A DNA stretch of 64,000 nt from CAXBMB01 sp052078155. Its GTDB lineage: Bacteria > Pseudomonadota > Alphaproteobacteria > Kiloniellales > DSM-21159. The position numbers were made by a program, and so were the translations under genes. The stretch spans positions 1 to 64,000 of the forward strand of contig JBQJBP010000006.1 of NCBI GenBank assembly GCA_052078155.1. Reading direction: 5' to 3'. Below are positions 47,949-56,618 of this stretch, piece by piece. Below the pieces are notes generated by a model. The model had not been told where the DNA came from and did no database searches. It saw nothing but the letters and a program-made list of their open reading frames with translations. Numbering within the stretch: position 1 is the first letter of the stretch; each line of letters opens with the position of its first letter.

Positions 47949-48722
47949 TTAAACGCCGATGGTGTAGCCGCCGTTGACAGAGAGGTGCTGGCCGGTGATG
48001 TAGCTGGCTGCTTCTGACAGCAGGAAGCAGACCGGCTTGCAGACTTCTTCCGGATCGGAGAAGCGGCCCATGGGGACCTGCGCCATAACCTTGTCGCGGA
48101 ACTTCTCACCGCGGATCACTTCTGTCATGGGGGTTTCCACCACGCCGAAACACACGGTGTTGACCCGCAGCCCCATTGCGGCCCACTCCCGGGCAGCGGA
48201 CATGGTCAACCCCATGACACCGGATTTGGCGGCGCCGTAGTTGATCTGGCCAATGGTGCCGCGCCGTCCGGCGTCAGAGGAGATATTGACGATGGATGCC
48301 GGGCTTTTGTCCCCGGCTTCTGACCGCTCGTACATGTGACGACCAACGGATTGCAGGCAGTAGAAGACACCGGACAGGTTTACGTCGATGACCTGCTGCC
48401 AGGTATCCACCTCCATATTGATGGCCATGGCGGCCCGCACGATGCCGGCATTGTTCACCAGGCCATGAATGGCGCCGTGGGACGCGACAACGGAGTCGAC
48501 CATGGATTGCACGAACTGAGGGTCGGAGACGGAGCCCACATGGACCGCTGCGTTTTCTGCGCCCAGTTCATCGGCCAGAGCCTCAACCTTTTCACCCTGC
48601 AGGTCCACCAGGATCACCTTGCCGCCCAAGGCAACGGACTGGCGTGCCACAGCTTCGCCGATTCCCTGACCCGCGCCGGTGACAATGATGTTGCGGCCCT
48701 CAAGGCTCATTGGATTGTTCAT
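47949..48722 (-). CDS. SDR-family 3-hydroxyacyl-CoA/acyl dehydrogenase (FabG-like)
   Basis: 257 aa. GAGQGIGE nucleotide loop, NNAG, ISS and catalytic Y-x3-K in INYGAAKSG. C-terminal SYITGQHLSVNGGYTIGV is typical of FabG/BbsC-D type dehydrogenases. Predicted to oxidise a 3-hydroxyacyl-CoA. First gene of the lower catabolic group; it has its own promoter region rich in GTTCG/CGAA half-sites. Confidence 0.88.
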   Translation of the reverse strand: MNNPMSLEGRNIIVTGAGQGIGEAVARQSVALGGKVILVDLQGEKVEALADELGAENAAVHVGSVSDPQFVQSMVDSVVASHGAIHGLVNNAGIVRAAMAINMEVDTWQQVIDVNLSGVFYCLQSVGRHMYERSEAGDKSPASIVNISSDAGRRGTIGQINYGAAKSGVMGLTMSAAREWAAMGLRVNTVCFGVVETPMTEVIRGEKFRDKVMAQVPMGRFSDPEEVCKPVCFLLSEAASYITGQHLSVNGGYTIGV

Positions 48723-49239
48723 GAAGTCCTGTCCTCTGTTCAGTCTTTAGGGGCTTGCGACCCCCTTGTTGTGCGTCCAGCCCCTGTGGAGGAGCAATGA
48801 AAATTCGGATATACGTTTTCTGTTCGCTTATATATACATTTGCCGAATAACGAGATCAACAGAGGAAGTTCAGTTTGAATGGGTGGGCGGGGAAAAGACT
48901 GTTGAATTTTCCGCCATAACCAGTCGGTGGGAAGGGTGGCTTGAGCGATGTCAGCGCTACAGATAGCGGGTGCTGGCAGACAGATGCCAAAAGAGGACCC
49001 GCAGACGGACGATCTCTGCGGATTCCCATGGGGTGTATGAAGGAGGGGTAGAGGGAGCGGTCATCAACGCCTGCCCGGCAGGTGGGTGGGAATGGGTATG
49101 AGATAGCCCCGGGATCCCGTCTCCTGCAGGGGACCGGATGACGACAGCGTCCGGCTGAAAGCCGACACTAGGCAATTTGGCAATTTGGCAGTTAGGCAAC
49201 TAGGCCGACCAGTCAGAAAGATTCGTTGCGGACCCCGGT
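48723..49239. other. gap between SDR promoter and the dipeptidase-like gene
   Basis: 517 bases with no convincing gene. 48796-48860 is AT-rich with ATTCGGATATACG, GTTCGC and CCGAATAAC, the putative SDR promoter and operator. Four 8-base units (GGCAATTT twice, GGCAGTTA, GGCAACTA) lie at 49171-49202. Confidence 0.45.
49171..49202. repeat. short 8-bp tandem repeat
   Basis: Four consecutive 8-base units: GGCAATTT, GGCAATTT, GGCAGTTA, GGCAACTA, then GGC. Lies 38 bases past the 3' end of the dipeptidase-like gene. Confidence 0.6.
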
Positions 49240-50829
49240 TTACTGGACCCAGATGTCCTGCCATCGGGAGTTTACCCGCTGTGTTTCGCTGAAGGCACGG
49301 ACGAACCAGGAGTAAGCGCGTCCCCGTTGCAGCGTGATGGTGGCTGACCGGTTCAGGCTGGGCCTGTAGGAGCGCAGAAACTGGCGGCGACCGTTGCGAA
49401 GTTCATAAAGGTACACCCGGTAGGCGCCGGCCCGAGGCACCCCGACAGCTTCGGGTTCGGACCAGGTCAGCAGGCGGGCACTTTGGCCTGCAGGCAGCGA
49501 GGGAATAACGGTGACCCGTGTTCGTGTGGTTGGCTTCTTCAAGCCGGGGAGGGCCTGCTCATACACCCGCAGGAAGTTGGCTCCCAGAATGCGCCGCAGT
49601 TGTTCTCTTGTGTAGCCGTGCCGGGTCAGCATCCTGTCGGCCAGATCGATCCAGCGGTCCAGGTCGTTAAAGCCCCGGACATAGTTCCAGGCCCGCTGAT
49701 CCGGTGCGCCGTTGACGTAACTGTCCGAGGCGACACCGATGTGATTGACCATGGCGATGGCGGTGCCGTTGTCACGCAGGCATCTCAGGTCTCGCATGTG
49801 ATTGATGTGCGCAATCAGCAAGTCCCGGTTCTGCCACTTGTTTTGCGTGCCAAGGGGACTGTTCGCCAGCATGAAGCGGACCGGCGTGACGCCAATGACT
49901 CCACCCGTTCTGGCAACGGCACAAATCACGTCATCGTCCTGATTTCTGCTGACCTGGTCCGCATAGACAGCGGCAGCATTGGCGTGGTTCATGATGACGA
50001 TCTTGTCACGCTCCAGCGCCATCTCGGCAATCTTCAGAGCCGCACTGCGTCCGATATGGGACAGGTCGATCAGGATGTCCTTGTCGAACAGAGCTTCGAC
50101 AACTTTTTCCCCGAAAGGCGTGAAGGGCCGGCAGCTGTCACCGGCGCTGCTGTTGCAGGGGCTGTTTTCATTGCCGTTGTAGGGCAGGTCCAGGCCATCG
50201 TCTTCATTCGCTCCGGCCACATAGCGGCTGTCGATTGTGCCGCTAACCAGCAGATGGTTTTCATCTCTGCTGTAGGCCGGTTGCAGAATACGGATGCCGT
50301 CGTCGTACCAGAGATTGACCTGAGCTTGCGCTGTTTGCTCCAGTTCAGCTTCGGTCATGTCATCTGACAGAGGAAGCAGTGTGGCTTCTGGTTTTTGGAT
50401 GTAGCGGATGACACCGACCCGGTTGTTCCAGCGCGCCGTATCCAGGTCATTGGACGTTCTTACACGCTGGCGGTTGGCCTGCGCTGATGTTGAATAGTTG
50501 CCGCTGGTTGACAGCAGGTCTATTCCGGTGCGCTGGCGCAAGGTGTTGAAGTTGGAGTATCTGGCGGTGTCCCAGCAGCCATAGGCGGACCCCGACGTAC
50601 AGCCATCGGTCTCCACCCAGTGGACCGGGGAGAGGTTGCCGTCGACCACAAAACCCTCCAGAACCAGCTGTTCAGCCTCTGCCCGTCGTTCCTGAGCCTG
50701 CATTGGCGGGGCAGCAATGACCAGAAAGGCCAGGCTAAGACAGCTGGCGAGAGCTGCAGAGCTGGTCGGGGGGAACAGCCAACGAGAGAATAGGGGGCTA
50801 AGCGTTTCTTTCCTGGCTTTGCTGAGCAT
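49240..50829 (-). CDS. secreted M19-dipeptidase-like protein
   Basis: 529 aa from ATG 50829, preceded by AAGGA; the frame opens at 51012, but that end lies in a repeat element. Signal peptide of about 45 residues (hydrophobic 25-41, then PPMQA-QERR). The membrane-dipeptidase fold shows in ILIDLSHIGRSAALKIAE (H258), IVIMNHANAAAVYA (H282), IGVASDSYVNG and ILGANFLRVYEQAL. The N-terminal HxD zinc ligands are missing (VVDGNLS, 61-67). A fibronectin-III-like domain ends the protein (about 435-529). Peptidase activity is doubtful. Confidence 0.75.
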   Translation of the reverse strand: MLSKARKETLSPLFSRWLFPPTSSAALASCLSLAFLVIAAPPMQAQERRAEAEQLVLEGFVVDGNLSPVHWVETDGCTSGSAYGCWDTARYSNFNTLRQRTGIDLLSTSGNYSTSAQANRQRVRTSNDLDTARWNNRVGVIRYIQKPEATLLPLSDDMTEAELEQTAQAQVNLWYDDGIRILQPAYSRDENHLLVSGTIDSRYVAGANEDDGLDLPYNGNENSPCNSSAGDSCRPFTPFGEKVVEALFDKDILIDLSHIGRSAALKIAEMALERDKIVIMNHANAAAVYADQVSRNQDDDVICAVARTGGVIGVTPVRFMLANSPLGTQNKWQNRDLLIAHINHMRDLRCLRDNGTAIAMVNHIGVASDSYVNGAPDQRAWNYVRGFNDLDRWIDLADRMLTRHGYTREQLRRILGANFLRVYEQALPGLKKPTTRTRVTVIPSLPAGQSARLLTWSEPEAVGVPRAGAYRVYLYELRNGRRQFLRSYRPSLNRSATITLQRGRAYSWFVRAFSETQRVNSRWQDIWVQ

Positions 50830-51003
50830 CTGGATCTGTCCTTTGGTCTGCTGATTTTTTTGAACCGGCCCGTTTTGATTGCGCCGGTTGCTTTGTGTCA
50901 GAACCTCTATGACTTCCTTGCTCGCCTTTATAGTAAATCTTCCGGCTCCTAACATATCCCAGATGGCAGAGTGGTTTTCGGCTGGCACTGTGGCCTCTTG
51001 CCA

Positions 51004-51141
51004 TAGAGTCAAATCGGTTTAAGTGGAATCACTACGTGATAGCACTTAAAGCGTGAATTTGCCTCTTTTCAACATCTTAGAGGATGATTCACGGTTTAGT
51101 TCCAAGCGCAAAGCGCTTCTACCTAAACCGATCATGCTCTA
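51004..51141 (+). repeat. 138-bp stop-codon repeat, full length (copy 5)
   Basis: TA-to-TA element: TAGAGTCAAATCGG at the A end and CCGATCATGCTCTA at the B end. It is inverted relative to the 41054 copy and differs at about 17 of 138 positions by eye. Of the copies with an intact end, it is the only one with no gene stop codon at either end. Confidence 0.9.
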
Positions 51142-51143
51142 GA

Positions 51144-51181
51144 AAAAAGGCGGATGACCCAGGTCACCCGCCTCTGTTTTC
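51144..51181 (-). terminator. terminator of the glx-glnT operon
   Basis: AGGCGGATGACC (about 51148-51159) pairs with GGTCACCCGCCT with one wobble. It is flanked by AAAAAA on one side and TTTT on the other, so it can work in both directions. On the minus strand it follows glnT and ends in TTTTTT. Confidence 0.85.
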
Positions 51182-51202
51182 AGTTTGCTGCTCGCTGTTT
51201 GA

Positions 51203-52510
51203 TCAGCAATCGAGCGTGTGGTCGCGTTCCCACTGGCTCAGGTGATTCTTGAAGCTCACCCATTCCTGATTCTTCAGCTTGACGTAGCTGTCGATCAGTT
51301 CGTCGCCCATGCCCTCGCGCAAGACAGAACTGCCGTTGGTCAGGCGGATGGCATCCAGCAGGTTGAGCGGCAGCTGCTTGGCGTCTTTGACCGTATGTCC
51401 ATCGGTGTACATGTCGATGTCCAGACGGGTGCCGGGGTCGCGTTTGTTTGCCACACCATCCAGGCCAGCGGCCAGAATGCCGGCCTGACAGAGATAGGGG
51501 TTGGTGGCACCGTCCATCAGGCGCATTTCAAAACGGCCTTCGCCGGGAATGCGGATCATGTGGGTCCGGTTGTTGCCGCCGTACGTTACGGTGTTGGGCG
51601 CCCAGGTCGCCCCGGATGTGGTCCGGGGGGCGTTGATGCGCTTGTAGCTGTTTACCGTCGGATTGAAGATGGAGCAGAGTTCTTCAGCGGAGTGAATTAC
51701 CCCACCCAGGAAGTTGTAGGCCATGTCGCTGAGGCCCAGTTCCCCCTGGCTGTCTTCAAAGAGGTTCACATCCCCGGCTTCGTTCCAGATGGACACGTGA
51801 GAGTGACAGCCGTTGCCCGTCAGGTTGGCGAAGGGCTTGGGCATGAATGTGGCCCGCAGGCCCTGTTCTTCGGCCAGGATTTTGACCATGAACTTGAAGA
51901 AGACATGGCGATCGGCGGTTTTCATGCAGTCGTCAAATTCCCAGTTCATTTCGAACTGGCCGTTGGCGTCTTCATGATCGTTCTGATAGGGCAGCCAGCC
52001 CAGATCCAGCATGTTGTCACACAGGCTGCTGATCAGATCGTAGCGCCGCATCAGGGCACTCTGGTCGTAGCAGGGCTTGGCCTGGGTATCCAGCTGATCT
52101 GCAACGCTGTCGCCAGCAGGATCAATCAGGAAAAATTCGCACTCCACACCGGTTTTCATGCGCATGCCTTGTTCGGCGGCCTTGGCGATCTGACGCTTCA
52201 GGGCCACGCGCGGCGACGCTTCGATTTCTTTGCCGTTCAGCCAAAGATCAGAGGCCAGCCAGCCAACCTCCGGTTTCCAGGGCAGCTGGATCAGGGTGGA
52301 AGGATCCGGAACGGCCATCATGTCACCATCGGCGGGGGACATGTCCAGATGAGCGGCAAAACCGGCGAAGCCAGCCCCGTCCACCTGCATGCCGGCAATG
52401 GCCTGGGCGGGCACCAGCTTGGCCCGCAGCACACCAAAGAGATCAACGAAACTGATGAGGAAGTATTTGATTCCTCTGGCTTCTGCCTCTTGGGCTAAAT
52501 CGATAGACAT
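51203..52510 (-). CDS. glnT: type III glutamine synthetase (GlnT)
   Basis: 435 aa. ISFVDLFGVLRAKLVPAQAI, GAGFAGFAAHLDMSPADGDM, TGVECEFFLIDP, PYQNDHEDANGQFEMNW, KPFANLTGNGCHSHVS and NPTVNSYKRINAPRTTSGA match GlnT of rhizobia very closely. It joins an amine or ammonia to the gamma-carboxyl of glutamate with ATP. Related GmaS enzymes use methylamine, but the sequence is nearer GlnT. Last gene of glxB-glxC-glxD-glnT, which recreates a glutamate-synthase-like machine. Confidence 0.88.
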   Translation of the reverse strand: MSIDLAQEAEARGIKYFLISFVDLFGVLRAKLVPAQAIAGMQVDGAGFAGFAAHLDMSPADGDMMAVPDPSTLIQLPWKPEVGWLASDLWLNGKEIEASPRVALKRQIAKAAEQGMRMKTGVECEFFLIDPAGDSVADQLDTQAKPCYDQSALMRRYDLISSLCDNMLDLGWLPYQNDHEDANGQFEMNWEFDDCMKTADRHVFFKFMVKILAEEQGLRATFMPKPFANLTGNGCHSHVSIWNEAGDVNLFEDSQGELGLSDMAYNFLGGVIHSAEELCSIFNPTVNSYKRINAPRTTSGATWAPNTVTYGGNNRTHMIRIPGEGRFEMRLMDGATNPYLCQAGILAAGLDGVANKRDPGTRLDIDMYTDGHTVKDAKQLPLNLLDAIRLTNGSSVLREGMGDELIDSYVKLKNQEWVSFKNHLSQWERDHTLDC

Positions 52511-52641
52511 GAATTTCCCCTGTATCGTTTACTTGTTTTGCTTGGCCCCACAGTAGCAGAGCTTTCGATCAATACACACTGGCGTTGAAGGTCTGTCCCT
52601 TTTTTCTTTTTCAGACCTCAACGCCAGTTTTGTTGCCCGAT

Positions 52642-53964
52642 TTACAGGCCGCCCTGGCCTGGTACCCAATCGGTGCCGGCCAGCGGCACCTGAGCCATGG
52701 CTGCGGCTTCGATGGTCATGGCCGCCAGATCGCTGGTATCCAGGTTGAGCACGTCATTCTTACCGCAGGCCCGCGCCAGAGTCTGGAGTTCCAGAACCAT
52801 GGTCTGCAGATAGTTCTTCATGTAGCGGGCACCCTTTTCAGGGGGCAGGCGTTTTTCCAGATCCGGATCCTGGGTGGCCACACCCACAGGGCATTTGCCC
52901 GTGTGGCAGTGGTGGCAGAAGCCAGGCTCTGTGCCCATGGCCTGATAGTCTTCCACATAGACAGGCTTGTTGCAGCCCAGCGCCACCATGGCGGCGGAGC
53001 CGATGGAAACAGCGTCTGCGCCCATGGCCAGAGCCTTGGCCACATCGGCGCCGGAGCGGATGCCGCCGGAGACGATCAGCTGCACTTTGCGGTGCATGCC
53101 CAGTTGGGTCAGGGAATCTACAGCCTGGCGAATGGCGGGCAGGGTGGGGATGCCCACATGTTCGATAAAGACATCCTGGGTGGCGGCGGTCCCGCCTTGC
53201 ATGCCGTCCAGCACAATCACGTCTGCACCGGCTTTCACAGCCAGGGCCACGTCGTACTTGGTGCGGGTAGCCCCGACCTTCACGTAGATGGGCACCTGCC
53301 AGTCGGTGATTTCCCGCAGTTCCCGGATTTTGATTTCCAGATCGTCCGGACCGGTCCAGTCCGGGTGGCGGCAGGCGCTGCGCTGGTCAATGCCTTCCGG
53401 CAGGGTCCGCATGCCGGCCACACGCTCGGTGATCTTCTGGCCCAGCAACATGCCGCCGCCGCCGGGTTTGGCGCCCTGGCCCACCACCACTTCAATGGCG
53501 TCGGCTTTGCGCAGGTGGTCCGGGTTCATGCCGTAGCGAGAGGGCAGGATCTGGTAGACCAGTGTTTTCGAAGAGCCACGCTCTTCATCGGTCATGCCAC
53601 CGTCACCGGTGGTGGTGGTCGTGCCCATCATGCTGGCGGCCCGGCCGAGTGAATCCTTGGCATTGGCGCCCAGTGCGCCAAAGCTCATCCCGGCGATGGT
53701 GATGGGAATGTCCAGCTGGATGGGCTTTTTGGCGAAGCGCGTGCCCAAGGTGACCTTGGTGTTGCAGGCTTCGCGGTACCCTTCCAGCGGGTAGCGGGAG
53801 ATGGAGGCCCCCAGCAGCACCAGATCATCAAAAGTAGGGACTTTGCGTTTCGCGCCGAAGCCGCGAATGTCGTAAACACCTTGGTTTGCAGCCCGATGAA
53901 TTTCTGCCAGAACGTCCTGAGGAAAAGTTGCAGATTCGCGCAAGGAACGGGGGTCAACAGCCAT
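52642..53964 (-). CDS. glxD: FMN-binding glutamate synthase-like protein (GlxD)
   Basis: 440 aa, equal to the FMN/iron-sulfur synthase domain of GltB. GAKPGGGGMLLGQKI, VKVGATRTKYDVALAVKAGAD and VIVLDGMQGGTAATQD form the FMN barrel. FCHHCHTGKCPVGVATQ supplies three Cys (350, 353, 358) for an iron-sulfur cluster. With GlxB and GlxC it would form a split GltB-like enzyme, moving an amino group from a glutamyl amide. Homologous to MgsC of N-methylglutamate synthase. Confidence 0.88.
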   Translation of the reverse strand: MAVDPRSLRESATFPQDVLAEIHRAANQGVYDIRGFGAKRKVPTFDDLVLLGASISRYPLEGYREACNTKVTLGTRFAKKPIQLDIPITIAGMSFGALGANAKDSLGRAASMMGTTTTTGDGGMTDEERGSSKTLVYQILPSRYGMNPDHLRKADAIEVVVGQGAKPGGGGMLLGQKITERVAGMRTLPEGIDQRSACRHPDWTGPDDLEIKIRELREITDWQVPIYVKVGATRTKYDVALAVKAGADVIVLDGMQGGTAATQDVFIEHVGIPTLPAIRQAVDSLTQLGMHRKVQLIVSGGIRSGADVAKALAMGADAVSIGSAAMVALGCNKPVYVEDYQAMGTEPGFCHHCHTGKCPVGVATQDPDLEKRLPPEKGARYMKNYLQTMVLELQTLARACGKNDVLNLDTSDLAAMTIEAAAMAQVPLAGTDWVPGQGGL

Positions 53965-53999
53965 GATTTTTATTCCTGAATTTTCCTTGATTGCGGGCG

Positions 54000-54692
54000 T
54001 TACATCGCATCAACGTTGTCGATATTGAAATTGTAGAGGTTCCGGGCTGAACCATAGCGTTTGAAGTCTTTGGCGTCGGCCTCGACGCCTGCTTCCGCCA
54101 GCAGCCGGGTGATCGTTTCCAGATGCTCGGGGCGCATTTCCTTTTCCACGCAGTCAGCGCCCAGGCTGTCGACCTTACCTTTGACAAAAAGGTTGGCCTC
54201 ATAAACGGAATCGCCCAGGTCGTGACCGGCATCTCCGCAGATCACCACATTGCCCTTTTGGCCCAGGAAGCCACACATGTGGCCAACAGAGCCTTTGACG
54301 ACGATATCGACGCCTTTCATGGAAATGCCACAGCGGGCTGCGGCGTCGCCTTCGATCACCAGCAGGCCGCCGTGGGCAGTGGCCCCGGCAAATTGGGAGG
54401 CATTGCCGGTGACGCGCACAGAGCCGGACATCATGTTTTCAGCCACACCAGGCCCAGCGTGGCCCTTGATGACAATGTTGGCTTCCTTGTTCATTCCGCC
54501 GCAGTAGAAGCCCGCATGCCCTTCGACCGTTACGTTGATCGGCTCGGTCAAACCGACGGCAATGGAATGGGTGCCCAGAGGGTTCACCACATGCCAGTCG
54601 GTTTCAGCAGCTGATTCAGGGCCTTCCAGCCCCCGGATGGTCCGGTTAACTGTGGTCAGGTCGCTCGTTTTCAGGTCGAGTTCTGTTGACAT
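54000..54692 (-). CDS. glxC: GXGXG-domain glutamate synthase subunit (GlxC)
   Basis: 230 aa from ATG 54692, where the glxB TAA stop overlaps the ATG (TAATG) and GGAG lies upstream; an ATG at 54707 would overlap glxB more. Right-handed beta-helix with GxGxG-type repeats (GFYCGGMNKEANIVIKGHAG, GGLLVIEGDAAARCGISMKG, GNVVICGDAGHDLGDSVYE). It matches the structural C-terminal domain of GltB. Part of glxBCD. Confidence 0.87.
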   Translation of the reverse strand: MSTELDLKTSDLTTVNRTIRGLEGPESAAETDWHVVNPLGTHSIAVGLTEPINVTVEGHAGFYCGGMNKEANIVIKGHAGPGVAENMMSGSVRVTGNASQFAGATAHGGLLVIEGDAAARCGISMKGVDIVVKGSVGHMCGFLGQKGNVVICGDAGHDLGDSVYEANLFVKGKVDSLGADCVEKEMRPEHLETITRLLAEAGVEADAKDFKRYGSARNLYNFNIDNVDAM

Positions 54693-55594
54693 TAGTTGTG
54701 GCTCCAACTGTAGATCTTTGCTGGTTCCGGTTCCCAGATCTTTGCGTTCTCCGCACCTGGCAGAGTGGCGATGGCCCGGAATTCCGTTGCCATGGCAACC
54801 CAGTCATCGGTCTCGGCCATGACGGCGTGTTTGCAGGAGATGGGATCGCGCACCACAGCAAACCCGTCGCGGGTTCCCACAGCAAAGGTGAAGAAGCCGT
54901 CCAGGTGTTTCAGCGCGGACTCAAGCGCTTCATCCAGGCTGTCGCCCTGTTCCATCCGCCAGGTCAGATAGCCAGCGGCCACTTCACTGTCGTTTTCGGT
55001 CCGGATTTCAATACCTTCGCGGCGCAGCTGGTCGCGCAGCCGGAAGTGGTTGGACAAAGATCCGTTGTGCACAAGGCAGAGATCTTCACCGGTGGAAAAG
55101 GGGTGGGACCCGTCGGTGGTCACGGCGGATTCCGTCGCCATACGGGTATGTCCCAGGGCGTGGGTGCCGTTCAGACCAACCAGGCCAAAGCGGTCAATGA
55201 CGTCTTTGGGGCGACCCGTTTCCTTGAAGATTTCAATGGCATCGCCGCCGCTGACAATCCGCAGGTCAGGATGGTTGTCTTTCAACCAGTTCCGGACGGT
55301 TTTGTAGTCATGGTCGCTGCGCAGAACTGCATGGGTTGCGCGTTCTTCTACCGTCATCTCACCGTTCAGACGCAGGGTGCCTTCAGCAGCCAGGGCTGCC
55401 CAGTCGTAGTCACCTGATTCTTCGGGTGTCAGGGTCAGTTTGGTGCCGCCCTGAGGTGCCGGGTTCCGATAAAAAGCGACGCCGGCGGAATCGGGTCCGC
55501 GCTCGGTCATTTCTTCCAGCATCGGGGAAAGAAGTTTCCCCAGATTTGCCTCAACTTCAGGAGTCTTGGCAAAAAGTCCAACAATTCCACACAT
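54692..55594 (-). CDS. glxB: class II glutamine amidotransferase (GlxB)
   Basis: 300 aa Ntn hydrolase. MCGIVGLF with C2 as the nucleophile, EEMTERGPDSAGVAFYR, GHTRMATESAVT and NGSLSNHFRLRDQLRREG are the glutaminase motifs. It releases ammonia or an amine from glutamine or a glutamyl amide for channelling to GlxC/GlxD. First structural gene of the operon, about 130 bases after the XRE-cupin regulator gene. Confidence 0.9.
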   Translation of the reverse strand: MCGIVGLFAKTPEVEANLGKLLSPMLEEMTERGPDSAGVAFYRNPAPQGGTKLTLTPEESGDYDWAALAAEGTLRLNGEMTVEERATHAVLRSDHDYKTVRNWLKDNHPDLRIVSGGDAIEIFKETGRPKDVIDRFGLVGLNGTHALGHTRMATESAVTTDGSHPFSTGEDLCLVHNGSLSNHFRLRDQLRREGIEIRTENDSEVAAGYLTWRMEQGDSLDEALESALKHLDGFFTFAVGTRDGFAVVRDPISCKHAVMAETDDWVAMATEFRAIATLPGAENAKIWEPEPAKIYSWSHN

Positions 55595-55728
55595 GGCTTG
55601 AAATTCCGCATGATTAACTTGCGCAGAGTATATCGATAGCCAAGTGAATATATCAACCCCTGTTAAAAGAAATTTCCTCTCAGGAAACTTTCTGATTTTT
55701 CAGAGGCAAAGGGTAATGCAGGGGAACT
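55595..55728 (-). promoter_or_regulatory. glx operon upstream region
   Basis: Between the regulator stop and the glxB start. TATATCGATAGCCAAGTGAATATATC has two TATATC-type repeats and a TATAT/ATATA dyad, a possible binding site for the XRE-cupin regulator. Confidence 0.35.
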
Positions 55729-56397
55729 TCAGTCGTCTGAAATCCGGGTGTAGGAAATGATTGAAAGGTAGGAAATGGGCAGTTTGTTGAGCTTTTCAGG
55801 GCCGTGCAGAGCGTCGGCGTCAAACAAAAGCGAATCGCCGGGGTTGAGCACGTAGAGTTCATCGCCGTGGCGATAGGTCACTTCACCCTCCAGCATGTAG
55901 ATAAATTCCATGCCGCCGTGCTGGAAAACAGGGAATACGTCTGATTCCTCATTCAGGGAGATGAGGTAGGGCTCCACGGTAATGGCGTTGCCGACAGCAT
56001 GTCCCAGCAGGTTGTACTGATGTCCGGCGCGGGTGCCGCGGCGCTCAATCTTCAGGCCCTGACCGGCGGGCACATAGCTGACGTCCCGATGTTCTTCGTA
56101 CTTCTGAAACAGGGCGGTAACCGGCACGTTCAGGGCTTCGGAAACAGCCTTGAGGGTTGATAATGACGGGGAAGTCGAGCCGTTTTCAATCTTTGACAGC
56201 ATCCCGGCAGAGAGACCGGCCTGCTTTGCCATTTCTGAAACGGTCATGTTGAGTTTCTGCCGGAAATGGCGGACCTGCTGTCCGATGGCGGTTTCCAGAG
56301 AATTCTCTGAAACGCCGCCAACATCATGCGGGTTTTGGCTCGGAAGGCCGGTATCGCCTTTTTGGGTTTTGCTGGGCATTCGCAGAAATTCCGCCAT
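55729..56397 (-). CDS. XRE-family regulator with cupin domain
   Basis: 222 aa. HTH_3 domain (about 38-95; GQQVRHFRQKLNMTVSEMAKQ, LSAGMLSKIENGSTSPSLST) and a C-terminal cupin (about 140-220; EFIYMLEGEVTYRHGDELYVLNPGDSLLFD). Such regulators sense a small amine or amino acid in the cupin and commonly control glutamine/amine genes. It is directly upstream of glxB and likely regulates the operon. M7 (56379) is an alternative start. Confidence 0.88.
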   Translation of the reverse strand: MAEFLRMPSKTQKGDTGLPSQNPHDVGGVSENSLETAIGQQVRHFRQKLNMTVSEMAKQAGLSAGMLSKIENGSTSPSLSTLKAVSEALNVPVTALFQKYEEHRDVSYVPAGQGLKIERRGTRAGHQYNLLGHAVGNAITVEPYLISLNEESDVFPVFQHGGMEFIYMLEGEVTYRHGDELYVLNPGDSLLFDADALHGPEKLNKLPISYLSIISYTRISDD

Positions 56398-56618
56398 ACA
56401 TTCATTTTCTTTACTCTATTACCTCCTTGCTCCCGACTTGGCTACACCCGGTCTTGAGCCGTGCAGGGGCAGATTGTCACGCACCAAAGGCGGGTAGGTG
56501 GAACCGGAAGGATGTGAGGAGGGGGAAGACGTCTGTCACGGGGTCCTTGCCTCCAGCCGGTCTTTACGGCCTGATGGGGACAGGGCGTTTTGCCCTGTTG
56601 GATTTGGGGAACCCTTAC

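Larger units (their letters stand above)
50830..51202. other. gap between the dipeptidase-like gene and glnT
   Basis: 373 bases, containing the promoter of the dipeptidase-like gene, a full 138-bp repeat (51004-51141) and the glnT terminator (51144-51181). No gene. Confidence 0.5.

Noticed and set aside
51218..52498. 426-codon frame antisense to glnT
   Set aside because: It exactly mirrors glnT and has no family signal; long antisense frames are common at this GC content.
53286..53964. Frameshift in glxD suggested by short alternate frames
   Set aside because: The 440-residue frame is continuous with all FMN and iron-sulfur motifs in order.
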